From positions 1 through 64,000 of the forward strand of contig CALLAW010000033.1 of NCBI GenBank assembly GCA_938001865.1: 64,000 nt of DNA. Reading direction: 5' to 3'. Below are positions 1 to 9,941 of the stretch, piece after piece. Position 1 is the stretch's first letter; the number at the start of each line of letters is the position of its first letter. The position numbers were made by a program, and so were the translations under genes. This DNA comes from an uncultured Saprospiraceae bacterium (GTDB lineage Bacteria; Bacteroidota; Bacteroidia; Chitinophagales; Saprospiraceae). A model generated the notes under the pieces. That model was not told where the DNA came from. It did no database searches and worked only from the letters and a program-made list of their open reading frames with translations.

Positions 1-379
1 ATGAGGTTCTTACGCTTCCGCTCTGGGCCCGCCCATCCGCTAGCGGTGCTCTCCTTTAAATGTCCCCCGGACATTTACCTTTCAGGATCAGTCGTTTATA
101 ATCGTGCCAGATACAGTATCGCAGACGGTTTCGAAGCCATTCATCTACTTGTTTGAGCTTAGTATAAATACTCGCCAATCTGTAGTTATTGATCCATCCT
201 TGATAGTGTAGTTCCCCCTTTCTCAGGACAATAATTAATTAGTTGAATTTCATTTAGATAATTTAACTCCACATCAGAATAACCAGTGTTACTTACTCAC
301 TAAGACTATTGCTATTTGTGACATCTCAAGGCAACCTAAGAGAGTAATCAATCATAATCTATGTATAAACTTACATATT
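1..379. other. Left-edge non-coding stretch with intron scar and GC-rich palindromes
   Basis: Apart from the maturase remnant at 56-238, no gene is visible here. Positions 1-76 are clearly more GC-rich than the surrounding DNA. They hold a perfect 10-bp palindrome (CCGCTAGCGG, 37-46) and an 8-bp inverted repeat with a 3-base loop (AAATGTCC/GGACATTT, 58-76). The GC-rich part is probably the end of the same mobile element. Positions 239-379 are AT-rich and presumably carry the upstream region of the lipoprotein gene at 380; I found no convincing promoter box. Confidence 0.4.
56..238 (-). pseudogene. C-terminal remnant of a group II intron reverse transcriptase/maturase
   Basis: Read on the minus strand, this stretch is open for 60 codons and ends in TAA. 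It contains QGWINNYRLA followed by VDEWLRNRLRYCIW. That is the typical ending of group II intron-encoded proteins (maturase domain X, GIIM type), where a QGW-N-Y segment precedes a D-EW-R-RLR-C-W helix. The RT palm and everything else N-terminal should lie at higher coordinates, but the frame closes at 238 and nothing RT-like was seen before the next gene at 380. Only the tail remains, so I call it a remnant. The family assignment rests on motif memory and is fairly firm; the exact limits are uncertain. Confidence 0.6.
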
Positions 380-1054
380 ATGAAAAATGTAATCTTTCTA
401 TTGATCACTTGTCAGATACTCTTACTCAACTCATGTATTGGAGACGACATCGTTGAAGATCGAGTAGACCCTGAATTGAGAATCATGAATCCTATTGATT
501 CATTGCAGTTAGGCTCCCAATATACATTTATCGCCACCTACTTCAATGAAGTGGGTATCGAAGAGTCACAAGAGATAGCATGGACCACTGATGATAATAG
601 TATTGTAAGTGTCTCTGATAATGGAGTGGCACAGGCGATCAGTCTGGGGACTACCCAATTAACTGCATTCACAACTGATGGAAGTACTAGCAATACCTTC
701 TCATTGGGTGTAGGCGAAAACCCAATCGTGACCGAAGTCGCAAGCAAAAATGGCACTATAGAACCATCGAGTTTCTACGAATTGGATGGAGACTTTACAA
801 TTACTCAAGAAGGTGATGATTTGAAAATAGTATTTGAAAATAACTATGTTGCAAGCTCTGCTCTCCCAGGTCTGTATGTGTATCTCACTAACAACCCAAA
901 CACGATAGGAGGTGCTACTGAGATTAGTGAAGTTACGGTCTTCTCTGGGGCACATGAGTATCTCGTTCCCAATCAAGACATTAATGGATTTAGTCACTTA
1001 CTCTATTTCTGCAAGCCATTCAATGTCAAAGTTGGTGATGGTGTCATCAATTAA
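380..1054 (+). CDS. Lipoprotein with Big_2-like and DM13-like domains
   Basis: The predicted 224-residue protein starts with a lipoprotein signal (hydrophobic stretch, then LNSC with the lipid-bearing Cys at 19). Residues about 33-112 resemble a bacterial Ig-like Big_2 domain, including the AWTTDDNSIVSVSDNGVAQA stretch where these domains carry W-S-d-ps-A-Vd-nG-v-A. Residues about 120-224 resemble a DM13 domain: a Y-l-G-f-i start, a central PGLYVYLTN strand, a HEYLVP segment and a late Cys in YFCKPFNVKVG. DM13 is regarded as a putative redox or electron-transfer domain. The gene lies 24 bases before a beta-barrel gene on the same strand, so the two probably form an operon and may act together in the envelope. 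Function is unknown; the DM13 call is moderately sure. Confidence 0.65.
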   Translation: MKNVIFLLITCQILLLNSCIGDDIVEDRVDPELRIMNPIDSLQLGSQYTFIATYFNEVGIEESQEIAWTTDDNSIVSVSDNGVAQAISLGTTQLTAFTTDGSTSNTFSLGVGENPIVTEVASKNGTIEPSSFYELDGDFTITQEGDDLKIVFENNYVASSALPGLYVYLTNNPNTIGGATEISEVTVFSGAHEYLVPNQDINGFSHLLYFCKPFNVKVGDGVIN

Positions 1055-1078
1055 TAATAACCATCAAATCAAACTAGG

Positions 1079-1957
1079 ATGAAAATATCTCACCAACTCA
1101 CAACTCTAGTCACACTTCTCTTGATCTCTCAATCAGTATATGCAGGAGGACCCTGGCCACAAGCGAAAGGCAATGCTTACTTCAAGCTATCAGAGTGGTG
1201 GGTGGTATTTGATCAGCATTACACAGATCAAGGACTCATAGACCCCAATGTTACAACTGGGATATATAATACATTTCTCTATGGAGAGTATGGTCTCACA
1301 GATCGATTGACTCTCAACCTCAATGCTAATCTATTCGGTAGAAATGTGACAAACAATGTAGTCTCGAAGACAACTGGGGAGATAATTATTCCAGGTGATG
1401 CGTTGAATGGTCTTGGAGACATTGACCTTGGACTCAAGTTTGGATTGACTCAGCCAGGAGCATCGATTCCTATTGCAGCAAGTATCTTACTTGGTATTCC
1501 GACAGGAAAGACCGGAGGAGGATTACAACAGAATCTTCAGACTGGCGATGGTGAGTTCAATCAACTTTTTCAGATAGATGCTGGCAGTGGTTTTAATCTC
1601 GGACAGATTCCTGCGTATTTTTCATTGTACAGCGGGATAAACGTAAGATCTAGAGGCTTTTCAGAAGAGTTGAGATTTGGAGGAGAAGTAGGTTTTTCAT
1701 TTGCTAAGAGCAAACTCTGGATTGTCACCAAATTAGCAGTTATAGAATCATTCAAAAATGGCGATACTGCTGCTAATAATACAAGTACGACGATATTTGC
1801 CAATAATACTGAGTTTGCAAGTCTTGCATTGGAGATCAATTATTACATCACTTCACAGGTTGGATTGTCAGCGAATTATGCTGGTGCTCTGCGAGGAGAA
1901 ATTATCGCTGCAGCACCGAGTTACTCTGTAGGAGTCTTCGTTGATCTAAGCAACTAA
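1079..1957 (+). CDS. Outer-membrane beta-barrel protein, transporter-like
   Basis: This 292-residue protein has a clear Sec signal peptide ending at VYA about residue 22. The rest is a run of alternating hydrophobic and polar strands such as GLTDRLTLNLNANLF, GDIDLGLKFGL and PIAASILLGIPTG. This pattern resembles Bacteroidota and proteobacterial barrel proteins of the MetA-pathway-of-phenol-degradation or generic transporter type. It follows the DM13-like lipoprotein by 24 bases and is probably co-transcribed with it. The substrate cannot be inferred, and a role as partner of the lipoprotein is only a guess. Confidence 0.6.
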   Translation: MKISHQLTTLVTLLLISQSVYAGGPWPQAKGNAYFKLSEWWVVFDQHYTDQGLIDPNVTTGIYNTFLYGEYGLTDRLTLNLNANLFGRNVTNNVVSKTTGEIIIPGDALNGLGDIDLGLKFGLTQPGASIPIAASILLGIPTGKTGGGLQQNLQTGDGEFNQLFQIDAGSGFNLGQIPAYFSLYSGINVRSRGFSEELRFGGEVGFSFAKSKLWIVTKLAVIESFKNGDTAANNTSTTIFANNTEFASLALEINYYITSQVGLSANYAGALRGEIIAAAPSYSVGVFVDLSN

Positions 1958-2034
1958 GTGGCGACTGATAAGAAAATCTATACTCTACTCTACTCTAGCA
2001 TAGTTACATGCTGAGGAGATGCTAAGGTGAAGCC

Positions 2035-5000
2035 TTAATTCTCTATTCCTTGATAGTTGAAGTCAAAGCCCTTGTCAGTGAAGTCCACTGCACTGATCTC
2101 ACTTACTCCCACCTCTTGCATAAATACTCCGTAGAGCATATCCACAGCGGCCATTGTAACCTTATTATGGGTAATGATCACAAACTGGCTATTCTTAGAG
2201 AATTGATTAATTAGCTTAGTGAATTTTTGGACATTCAGATCATCGAGTGGTGCATCTACCTCATCGAAGATACAGAATGGTGCAGGCTTCAGTAGGTAGA
2301 GTGCAAAGAGTAAGGCTGTTGCAGTTAACGTCTTCTCACCACCAGAGAGCTGACTGAGTGACTTCGGCCGCTTGCCCTTTGGTTGTGCAATGATCTCTAT
2401 CGTAGAATCAAGCGGATTGGACTCGTCTTCGAGGATCAGATCGCAGGCATCATCTTCAGTAAAGAAGGTCCTAAACACTTCTTGGAAATGGACTTTGATC
2501 TGGTCAAATGCAGTCTTAAATTTGGCATTAGCCTCTTCCTCTATCTCTTTGATCGTATTGTGTAGGTCTTCAGTAGCTTCTAGGATGTCATCTCTCTGAC
2601 CTATGATGTAGTCATAGCGTTCTTTGATCTCTTCGTACGCTGTGATTGCAAGAGGGTTGATATCTCCATAATTCTCTATTCGCTTCTCTATTCGTTCGAG
2701 TTTGAGCTTTACTTCATTGAGATCATCTGGTATCTCCTCAGTGTGCTCTTGATCGGCAAATATCTCACTCTCTTGGATACTAAATTCGATAAGGAGGCGA
2801 TCTACTAACCCCTTTCGTTCGTAGAGGAAGGTCTGCTCTCTTTCTTTACTTGCATTGATCTTCGACTGGAGACTGGTGTGCTCACTGTTGAGGTCACGGA
2901 GACTCTTCTCTTGGTCTTGGATATGAGATTTCTCTTGGAAGTACAGCTGCTCTATCGCATTGACAGATTGAGTTACTTCAGTTTTTTGATCATAGAGTGC
3001 TTTGATCTCACCGGTCATATCTGTCCCAGACGTCTTGAGTTCTTCGAGCTTGAGCTTTACTTCTTGGAGTGCTTTTTGATCTTTTTCAAGGGTAAGGTCA
3101 ACCTCGTTTTTTCTTTGATCTAACCGCTGTCTTGCCTCAGTGATGCTATTGAGATAATTTTCTTTTTTTATCTTCTCGATATTCTGGGCATTGACTGCAG
3201 CTGATTGTTGGCTCAGCTCTTGTTGTAGACCTGTGAGGAGTGATTTTTCGTCAGCAAGTATACTGTCAACTGCAATTTTGGCTTCTTTCTTTTCAGCTAG
3301 GAGTAGTGTTACCTCACTGATTTCTTTTTCGGTCTCAGCTAGAGTGGCTAGATATTGTGTACGTGACTCAGCATTGTGTTGCTTAGTAGATGTTGCTTTG
3401 AGATAATTTTTCTTTACTTGCTCATGCTTATATTTTTCATTCATATAAGCGACATCAATCTGAGCCTTTTCTTTTCTGAGTTCTTCGTTGTTAGTATTAG
3501 CGATTTTGTTTTCGATGACCTCTAGCTTCTCAGTTACTTTTTGGAGTTCCTTAGCGAGGTTCTCTACTGATTTGAGGCTCTCTTCATAGGCTTTTTTACG
3601 TCCTACCTTTTTCCCTGAGAAGAGTCCTACACTTCCACCAGATATAGTGTATTCTCTTTGGATGACTGTAGAGTCTTCTAAGATGTACTGACCTTGTCTC
3701 TCACCAGTATTAGGAGCGATGGCAATACCTCCAAAGAGATGATTGAACAGTGGTGCATACTTCTTATCGAATTCTAACTTACTGACAATCGAATCACTAG
3801 GCAATTGCCCCACGTCTGATGTTAACCTCTCCAAGATGAAGAAACTTGCTCTTCCCTTCTGCCCTTGCTTGAGGAGATCTATGGCTTTGAGGGCCTCAGC
3901 CTCAGTATCAGAGACGAAGTAATTGAGATAGTTTTCGAGGAATGACTCTACTGCATTACGATATGGCTTTGGGCAGAAAAACAGATCTGAGAGCAGAGGG
4001 ATCTTTCCCTCTGTTACCTCATGGACATACTTTACAGATTCTGGAAATCCCTCAAGTGAGTCCACCATGTTTTTGAGCATATTAGTCTCCGTGGTCACTC
4101 TATCGAGGTCTCTTGCTATTCTATTCTTAGCACTTGCAGTCTCTCGTCTATTCTCTTCTACTGCATTGGCATCAGCTACTGCCTTGTTATACTTCTCTTC
4201 TGCTTGCCGATGATCATTCTCCAACTTAGCGATAAGCAGAGTACTCTCTTGGATGACAGAGTTCAGCTCTTCGACTTGTTGGGTATTGGATGCTTGGGAT
4301 GCATCGAGCTCTTGGAGTCTCTCTTTAGTTCGTTGGAGATTACCCTCTGCTTTGACAAGTTGTTTTTCGTACTCAAATATTTCATTTTGATACTTGAGAG
4401 AGAGTTGTTCGTTTTCATTAGAGGACTCGGACTTATCAGTGACTTCAAGTCTAAATTTTTCGTAGGCATTCCTTACAGCGAGGAGTTGGTTGCTGACTGA
4501 TTTGAGTTGGATTTGTTCAGCTTCTTCGAGTTCCTTTTTTTGTTGTATTGCCCCTTCGAGCTCGATACTTTGATTTTTATTTTCCAGTATTCGCTTATGC
4601 AAATCTGTCTCAGATGTCCTGAGAAATGTCAACTCTTGTTTTCTGAGTGATTCTGTACCTTCTACAGATTGGATGGTACTGACGATAGTATTGAGTTGCT
4701 TTTGAGTCTCGTTGAGTTTGATCTCGTCATTAAGATTTTTTGTTTTTAGCTCCTCGAGTGTCACTTCAGCTTTAGCTATTGTTGCTTTTACCTCAGTGAG
4801 ATGCTTCATCCTTTCATCCTGGATGGTTTTCATTCCGAAGAGCTCACGATCATATTCTTTGATCTGTGACTTAGTAACAGTTATCTTGAGTCCCTTATAA
4901 TCTTCTTTGATTTTGTAGTAGCGTTCAGTCCTCTTTGCTTGTTTTTCGAGTGACTTCATGCTGTTTTCGAGTTCGAAGAGGAGGTCTTCTACCCTATCGA

Positions 5001-5562
5001 GATCTGCTTTGGTCAATGCCAATTTACTGAGTGCTTCTCGCTTTCGGATTTTGTACTTTGAGATTCCAGCTGCCTGCTCAAACATCTTCCTCCTAGAATT
5101 CTCTTTGTCGGAGAGAATCGAATCTACCATCCCTAACTCTATGATCGCATAGGTATTAGATCCTATCCCACTATCGATAAATAGGTTCTTGATATCCTTG
5201 AGTCTACACTTGACATTATTGAGCTTGTACTCACTCTCTCCTGATCTATAGAGTGTCCGAGAGATTGCGACTTCCTTATATTCTGTTGGTAAGACATTCT
5301 TAGTATTTTCAAATGTCAGAGTGACGCTTGCTGCCCCACCTTTCTTTCGTGTTTTGGTTCCATTGAAGATGACGTCCCCCATTGACTCGAGTCTGAGTTC
5401 TTTACTCTTCTGCTCACCTAGCACCCATCTGATACTATCTACGATATTGGATTTACCACTCCCATTAGGACCAACGATCCCAGTAACTCCCTCGTCAAAT
5501 TTGACGTGGATCGGGTTAGCAAAACTTTTAAACCCCTTAATATCAAGGCTTTTCAATCTCAT
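2035..5562 (-). CDS. smc: Chromosome segregation protein SMC
   Basis: The 1175-residue protein is a full-length SMC ATPase, which compacts and segregates chromosomes as a homodimer with ScpA/ScpB. Near the N-terminus is the Walker A loop GPNGSGKSN. Two long coiled coils rich in E, K, Q and L flank a hinge about residues 510-670. The C-terminal head carries the ABC signature LSGGEKTLTATALLF and Walker B FCIFDEVDAPLDD. I chose the ATG at 5562 (MRLKSLDIKGFK). The frame extends three codons further, but only to a TTG, and that extension overlaps a good -7 box at 5569-5576. No scp gene is adjacent. Confidence 0.95.
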   Translation of the reverse strand: MRLKSLDIKGFKSFANPIHVKFDEGVTGIVGPNGSGKSNIVDSIRWVLGEQKSKELRLESMGDVIFNGTKTRKKGGAASVTLTFENTKNVLPTEYKEVAISRTLYRSGESEYKLNNVKCRLKDIKNLFIDSGIGSNTYAIIELGMVDSILSDKENSRRKMFEQAAGISKYKIRKREALSKLALTKADLDRVEDLLFELENSMKSLEKQAKRTERYYKIKEDYKGLKITVTKSQIKEYDRELFGMKTIQDERMKHLTEVKATIAKAEVTLEELKTKNLNDEIKLNETQKQLNTIVSTIQSVEGTESLRKQELTFLRTSETDLHKRILENKNQSIELEGAIQQKKELEEAEQIQLKSVSNQLLAVRNAYEKFRLEVTDKSESSNENEQLSLKYQNEIFEYEKQLVKAEGNLQRTKERLQELDASQASNTQQVEELNSVIQESTLLIAKLENDHRQAEEKYNKAVADANAVEENRRETASAKNRIARDLDRVTTETNMLKNMVDSLEGFPESVKYVHEVTEGKIPLLSDLFFCPKPYRNAVESFLENYLNYFVSDTEAEALKAIDLLKQGQKGRASFFILERLTSDVGQLPSDSIVSKLEFDKKYAPLFNHLFGGIAIAPNTGERQGQYILEDSTVIQREYTISGGSVGLFSGKKVGRKKAYEESLKSVENLAKELQKVTEKLEVIENKIANTNNEELRKEKAQIDVAYMNEKYKHEQVKKNYLKATSTKQHNAESRTQYLATLAETEKEISEVTLLLAEKKEAKIAVDSILADEKSLLTGLQQELSQQSAAVNAQNIEKIKKENYLNSITEARQRLDQRKNEVDLTLEKDQKALQEVKLKLEELKTSGTDMTGEIKALYDQKTEVTQSVNAIEQLYFQEKSHIQDQEKSLRDLNSEHTSLQSKINASKEREQTFLYERKGLVDRLLIEFSIQESEIFADQEHTEEIPDDLNEVKLKLERIEKRIENYGDINPLAITAYEEIKERYDYIIGQRDDILEATEDLHNTIKEIEEEANAKFKTAFDQIKVHFQEVFRTFFTEDDACDLILEDESNPLDSTIEIIAQPKGKRPKSLSQLSGGEKTLTATALLFALYLLKPAPFCIFDEVDAPLDDLNVQKFTKLINQFSKNSQFVIITHNKVTMAAVDMLYGVFMQEVGVSEISAVDFTDKGFDFNYQGIEN

Positions 5563-5568
5563 AGGGGG

Positions 5569-5576
5569 CAAATATA
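5569..5576 (-). promoter_or_regulatory. Putative -7 box of smc (TATATTTG)
   Basis: On the minus strand the sequence TATATTTG matches the Bacteroidota sigma-ABfr -7 consensus TAnnTTTG and ends only 6 bases before the smc ATG. No good -33 TTTG lies at the expected distance. If the box is used, the transcript would start at or next to the ATG, giving a leaderless mRNA. Confidence 0.35.
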
Positions 5577-5843
5577 CTCAAATTAGAAAGTATTTGACAT
5601 TATCCTTCGCCCTTTCTGCTAGCCTCAAATAGACCATAGAATACCTAGACAATTGAGGATGAGAGTTGCCAAAATATAGAGTAAGTTATCCCTATATTTA
5701 AATCACTCATATGCAGTAAGATAGTCAAGTGTGGAGAGACTTATAACGATTCTAATCGTTGAGTAGACTTTATATTGACTTTTATGATGATAATGAAGTC
5801 CTATTGGCAGCCTACCAAGTGATACTACATTTCCGCTCCAGGC
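5577..5843. other. Intergenic region between smc and the first adhesin gene
   Basis: There is no open frame with coding character on either strand. The smc-proximal end must contain the smc promoter and the far end leads into the terminator of the adhesin gene. I see no repeat or RNA gene. Confidence 0.5.
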
Positions 5844-5877
5844 AAAAAAAAATGCCAGAAGATAAATCTCCTGGCAT
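5844..5877 (-). terminator. Rho-independent terminator of the 5.9-kb adhesin gene
   Basis: Minus-strand reading gives the stem ATGCCAG (5871-5877) and CTGGCAT (5852-5858) with a 12-base loop, followed by an unbroken T run (5844-5851). It lies 23 bases after the stop codon of the gene ending at 5901. Confidence 0.85.
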
Positions 5878-5900
5878 CCATAACTTACAAAACTAGTACA

Positions 5901-8900
5901 TTACTTGTCTAATAATATCATCTTCTTGACGATACTACTTTTTCCTGATTGTACTCTGTAGAATAATACTCCAGAGCTTGGTACATTATCTCCACTAAGA
6001 GTAAATTTATTGTGTCCTTTGGCAGCAGCCATACTTGTCTGATAGAGTGTCTTACCCGAAGCGTCAAATACTTCCAGAGATACTGTCGACTCTGCTGTAG
6101 TATAGTAAGGTACTGTCGTACTCCCTGCAAATGGGTTAGGCTCATTTTGGTATACGACTAAGTCGTTGCTAATCTGATTACCCGCCTCGAAGTCGAGAGT
6201 GATCTCCATGACCTCTTGATGCGTATTATACGCCTCTGCAACTGTCACTTCAGATGTCAAGTCTAACACATCTGAGAGTCTTCCATCCTGCTGAGCAATA
6301 AAGTAGATTGAAGTCAACTCAGAGTCTGCTGCAATCTCTCTTCCTTGGACAAAGTCTGCTGACAATGTCAATAGACCAGCATCAGCCTTAGTAGATGAGA
6401 GCTTATCTGCACTCAGGTCTAACTGTCCGACTGAGTAGTCAAGATAAGTCAATACGCTTGCATCAAAGTCCACTGTAAATTGTGCACCATAGAGCTCAGC
6501 AGTTTGACTTGCATTCAGTGTTACTTTTACTTGCTGACCAGCAGAGAATTTCTGATCCTTTGTACTGATGTGATATGCATCTGCACCTCTCACCTCTGTC
6601 TCATCATTGTGGAGATAGTAGCTGATACTATTGTTGACATCTCCTGTCTTGACAGCTACAAACTCTACATTAGCATAGTCTATGAAGAGAGTTGGTATCG
6701 ATACGCTAGTCTCATACTCCCATGGCTGAGTCGGGTCGATGAATACTTGATTAGCATCTACAAACTGCCAAGAAGTATTATCAGAGAACTCATCTTTGAC
6801 ATCGAGGATAAGCTTTCTCAATTCTACCAAATCAGCAGAACTGATAGAATTAGATTTGTTAGCATCAGCTGCGATCAACTTGTATGGAGAATCAAGTGCC
6901 TCGAGATTAAGGATGTGTCTTTGGATCAATATGATATCGAGAGTAGAGACACCTTCCTTGTGAAGATCATTCCTAACAGGCTCTACGATATATGAGTCAT
7001 AGTACTCTACTGATTCGAATTGGTAATCTCCTTCTTCGTCAGTAAGTTCCATCATCGTATCAGCATCAGTCATATCTTCTAACTCTACTTCGAACTCTTC
7101 TACTCCTTTGTAGTTTTCGTCATAGACTCTTCCTGCTACGAATGCATTTCTTGTATTACTATCGAGACAAGCATCTAGATTGTCTTGTAAGATAAGAGTG
7201 ACTTGACAGAATTCAGAGTTGCCACTACTATCCATGACATACATATTGAGTGATATCTCTGCTCCGATACCATTAGGGATATCGTCACATGTGAAATCCA
7301 ATGCTGGTGTAAGCCCATCTTCTGTAAATGAGAATGTCAACGTACTATCAGTCCCACATGCTGACTCACTCTTGATATTGAAGTCAGATGCCCAGACCTC
7401 TGTCGTACCATCTGCACCCAATGCCCAGACTAACTCTGCTCTACAGATCGGTGTAGGTTCTTTGTCACTTGTCACACAGAACTCTATCGTACACTCTGTG
7501 ATGTTACCACAATTATCTGAGGCAAAGAATGTAATCTCGTGACATCCAACTGGATAGACACCAGTGGCATCATTACCAGTACCAGTACCATCGATTATCC
7601 CATCACTGTCAGCATCAAGCTCCCAAGTGTAATCAATCTGCGATGAAGGCGTACATCCATCCTCATCAATCGCTTGTACGAGGAGTACTACTTCGTGCTC
7701 GCAATCTAAGTCACTATCAGCGACAGTGATCTTCTCATCACAATCGGTTGTAAATGTAGGACCATCAGAGCTATTAAAGTTCAACTGTTGCTCACAGAAA
7801 AATTCGCCTGTATTGGGGCTGTCTATATCGAACGTACACCAGTCAACGATTGTCCACTTTCTGATGATTGAGTAGCATGCTATCACATTAGGATCTTGGA
7901 ATGGCTCTCCATCTACATAGTTCATCACTACATCTGCACAAGAGCTAGAGAGGTTGATCACAGGCATACTGTTGAGAGCTGCTGGAGTGAAACTTCCACC
8001 ACAGTCAGTAACTATTACATCACCTGGGCAAGTAATATCAGACATAGATAGTCCACCGTCTCCAATGACATTGATGATCAGATCACATGACCCGATCGAC
8101 ACACCTGCACTATTATTATATGTTACAGTCTTGATTACCTCTCCTACACCACACTCATTGAGACCTGAATCATCATATGTAGTAACGGGAGTATATGTAC
8201 CAGGACAGTTAGAGCTTACTGTAATCTCACCAAATACTGCATCATCAAAGCTCTCTCCACACTCTATCGTATCCTCATCATTAGCTGGACAGAGTACGAC
8301 TGGTGTGACGAAATCAGAGACACAGACTGAACCTACACACTCATCAGTGTTGCCAAAAGCATCAGTAACTCTAAGCATTACAGGGATATCTTGACCGTGA
8401 GCATCTGTACAACAGAATGTTACTGTTGGCCCGTAAGTTGCATCCGATGATTCGCATAAGTTATTATCGATTCTCTTCACTTCATAGAGTACAATATCGC
8501 TGCACTCGTCAAAGCTGTTATCATCAATAGAAGTCGCTAATACTTCTACTTCTAAGCTTGCATTGAGTGATACCTTCGTGTTACCCTCACAGATAGCAAA
8601 CGGATCAGTACCGTCCTTCACGATGACATCTGCAGTACAGAAGTCAGGCTCACCTAATGAGTTAACTGGGACATTACCACATGCATCCACGAACTCATAT
8701 CTATACCAGTAGAGACCAAGTGTAGCATCTTCGTAGATATACTCACCAGCACTATTAGGGAGTACCTCTTCATACGTAATCGGTAAGTCGTTGAACTCCT
8801 CACCACATGGATCAGCATCTTCATCAAGATCAATTAAATCTTGATCAACAAATCCGATGAAGATTCTATATGTAACATCACTACAATCAATGTAAGACGG

Positions 8901-9941
8901 CAGTAATGGGTCAATACCATCATCAGCACCATTCACAGGGACTGGGATATTGAAGTCTACTGTACATCCATCTGTAGTAAAGATCTCATAACAAGTCTCT
9001 CCACATTGTGCCACTGGAGCTTCATCATCAAAGGCTTCAATATTCTGTCCTTCTTCTCTGAACTCTCCACTACACCAATCAACTACGAACCATGTACGGA
9101 GCATCTTAGTACTAGCTCCACACATCTCGAATTCTAAGTCACTATACTGAAACTGGAGACTTGGACATCCAAAGAATGTAGGCTCTCCACTTACCTCTGG
9201 CAATACTCCCTGTAGATCAAGGACACTGCATAGGCTACCTAGATTATAATCAACGATAAAGTCGCTTGGGAACACTACATCATCCACACTTACCTCTGCA
9301 AAATGGATAAATTGTGAGCATGATGATGAGTTACCATGTCCATCAGTGGCAGTCCATACTCTCTCTAAGATAGAAGAGTAACTCGTGAATGTACCTGCTG
9401 GATCTTCGACGACATCACACATGATGCCATCATCTAAGTCCTCGAATGTAAGTACTGCGTCACCACAGTTATCAACTATCGTCGGTGGAGTCATAGGGAT
9501 CGCCTCATCACAATCGATGAAGAGGTCTGTACATGTCAACTGCGGAGCTAACTTATCAAAGACAGATGCATATCCCCAACATGAAATACTGCAATCATCT
9601 AACTGAGCTGTTACCATAATGGTATCTCCTGCTTGAGCTAATGTTATGACATTGTCAGTAATCGTAGCTCCTGTAGGATCAAGGAGAGGATTGCCATCTA
9701 AGTCCGAGAGAGTGACTGTATATGTAGCGTCATCTGCTGGATTTTCGACGATCATGTCAAAGTCTAATGCCTGCTCACAGACACTATTGAGAGATACTTG
9801 TACCATATCGTTACAAGTAATAGTGACAGCATCACAATCCACCTGAGCTACAAGTTGTCCAGCAGTCAAGCCAAACAGGATCATAGAGACTGAAGTCACT
9901 AAGTATTTTAAGTTTGTAAGTAATGTATTTTTCATTTTCAT
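5901..9941 (-). CDS. Giant secreted HYR-like/dockerin-like/cohesin-like protein with T9SS sorting domain
   Basis: About 1346 residues if the ATG at 9941 (MKMKNTLL) is used; this start sits directly before a typical signal peptide ending AGQLVAQ. An upstream ATG at 9992 would add an unlikely charged leader. The body is a series of Cys-rich immunoglobulin-like HYR-type modules with recurring KWTIVDWC and DNCGN motifs. Residues about 988-1047 hold a dockerin-like block (GVSTLDIILIQRHIL, then DANKSNSISSADLVELR, an EF-hand-like Ca loop). Residues about 1130-1257 resemble a cohesin-like beta-sandwich (VKVTLNAS, GAQFTVDFDASVLTYL). The last 85 residues form a T9SS type A sorting domain (QNEPNPFAGST, ending VKKMILLDK). 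The next gene upstream is a paralogue. Likely a surface or biofilm-matrix adhesin; no enzymatic domain was seen. Confidence 0.8.
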   Translation of the reverse strand: MKMKNTLLTNLKYLVTSVSMILFGLTAGQLVAQVDCDAVTITCNDMVQVSLNSVCEQALDFDMIVENPADDATYTVTLSDLDGNPLLDPTGATITDNVITLAQAGDTIMVTAQLDDCSISCWGYASVFDKLAPQLTCTDLFIDCDEAIPMTPPTIVDNCGDAVLTFEDLDDGIMCDVVEDPAGTFTSYSSILERVWTATDGHGNSSSCSQFIHFAEVSVDDVVFPSDFIVDYNLGSLCSVLDLQGVLPEVSGEPTFFGCPSLQFQYSDLEFEMCGASTKMLRTWFVVDWCSGEFREEGQNIEAFDDEAPVAQCGETCYEIFTTDGCTVDFNIPVPVNGADDGIDPLLPSYIDCSDVTYRIFIGFVDQDLIDLDEDADPCGEEFNDLPITYEEVLPNSAGEYIYEDATLGLYWYRYEFVDACGNVPVNSLGEPDFCTADVIVKDGTDPFAICEGNTKVSLNASLEVEVLATSIDDNSFDECSDIVLYEVKRIDNNLCESSDATYGPTVTFCCTDAHGQDIPVMLRVTDAFGNTDECVGSVCVSDFVTPVVLCPANDEDTIECGESFDDAVFGEITVSSNCPGTYTPVTTYDDSGLNECGVGEVIKTVTYNNSAGVSIGSCDLIINVIGDGGLSMSDITCPGDVIVTDCGGSFTPAALNSMPVINLSSSCADVVMNYVDGEPFQDPNVIACYSIIRKWTIVDWCTFDIDSPNTGEFFCEQQLNFNSSDGPTFTTDCDEKITVADSDLDCEHEVVLLVQAIDEDGCTPSSQIDYTWELDADSDGIIDGTGTGNDATGVYPVGCHEITFFASDNCGNITECTIEFCVTSDKEPTPICRAELVWALGADGTTEVWASDFNIKSESACGTDSTLTFSFTEDGLTPALDFTCDDIPNGIGAEISLNMYVMDSSGNSEFCQVTLILQDNLDACLDSNTRNAFVAGRVYDENYKGVEEFEVELEDMTDADTMMELTDEEGDYQFESVEYYDSYIVEPVRNDLHKEGVSTLDIILIQRHILNLEALDSPYKLIAADANKSNSISSADLVELRKLILDVKDEFSDNTSWQFVDANQVFIDPTQPWEYETSVSIPTLFIDYANVEFVAVKTGDVNNSISYYLHNDETEVRGADAYHISTKDQKFSAGQQVKVTLNASQTAELYGAQFTVDFDASVLTYLDYSVGQLDLSADKLSSTKADAGLLTLSADFVQGREIAADSELTSIYFIAQQDGRLSDVLDLTSEVTVAEAYNTHQEVMEITLDFEAGNQISNDLVVYQNEPNPFAGSTTVPYYTTAESTVSLEVFDASGKTLYQTSMAAAKGHNKFTLSGDNVPSSGVLFYRVQSGKSSIVKKMILLDK

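Noticed and set aside
6480-6995. 171-codon plus-strand frame inside the first adhesin gene
   Set aside because: It lies wholly within a well-supported coding region on the other strand and has antisense-type composition.
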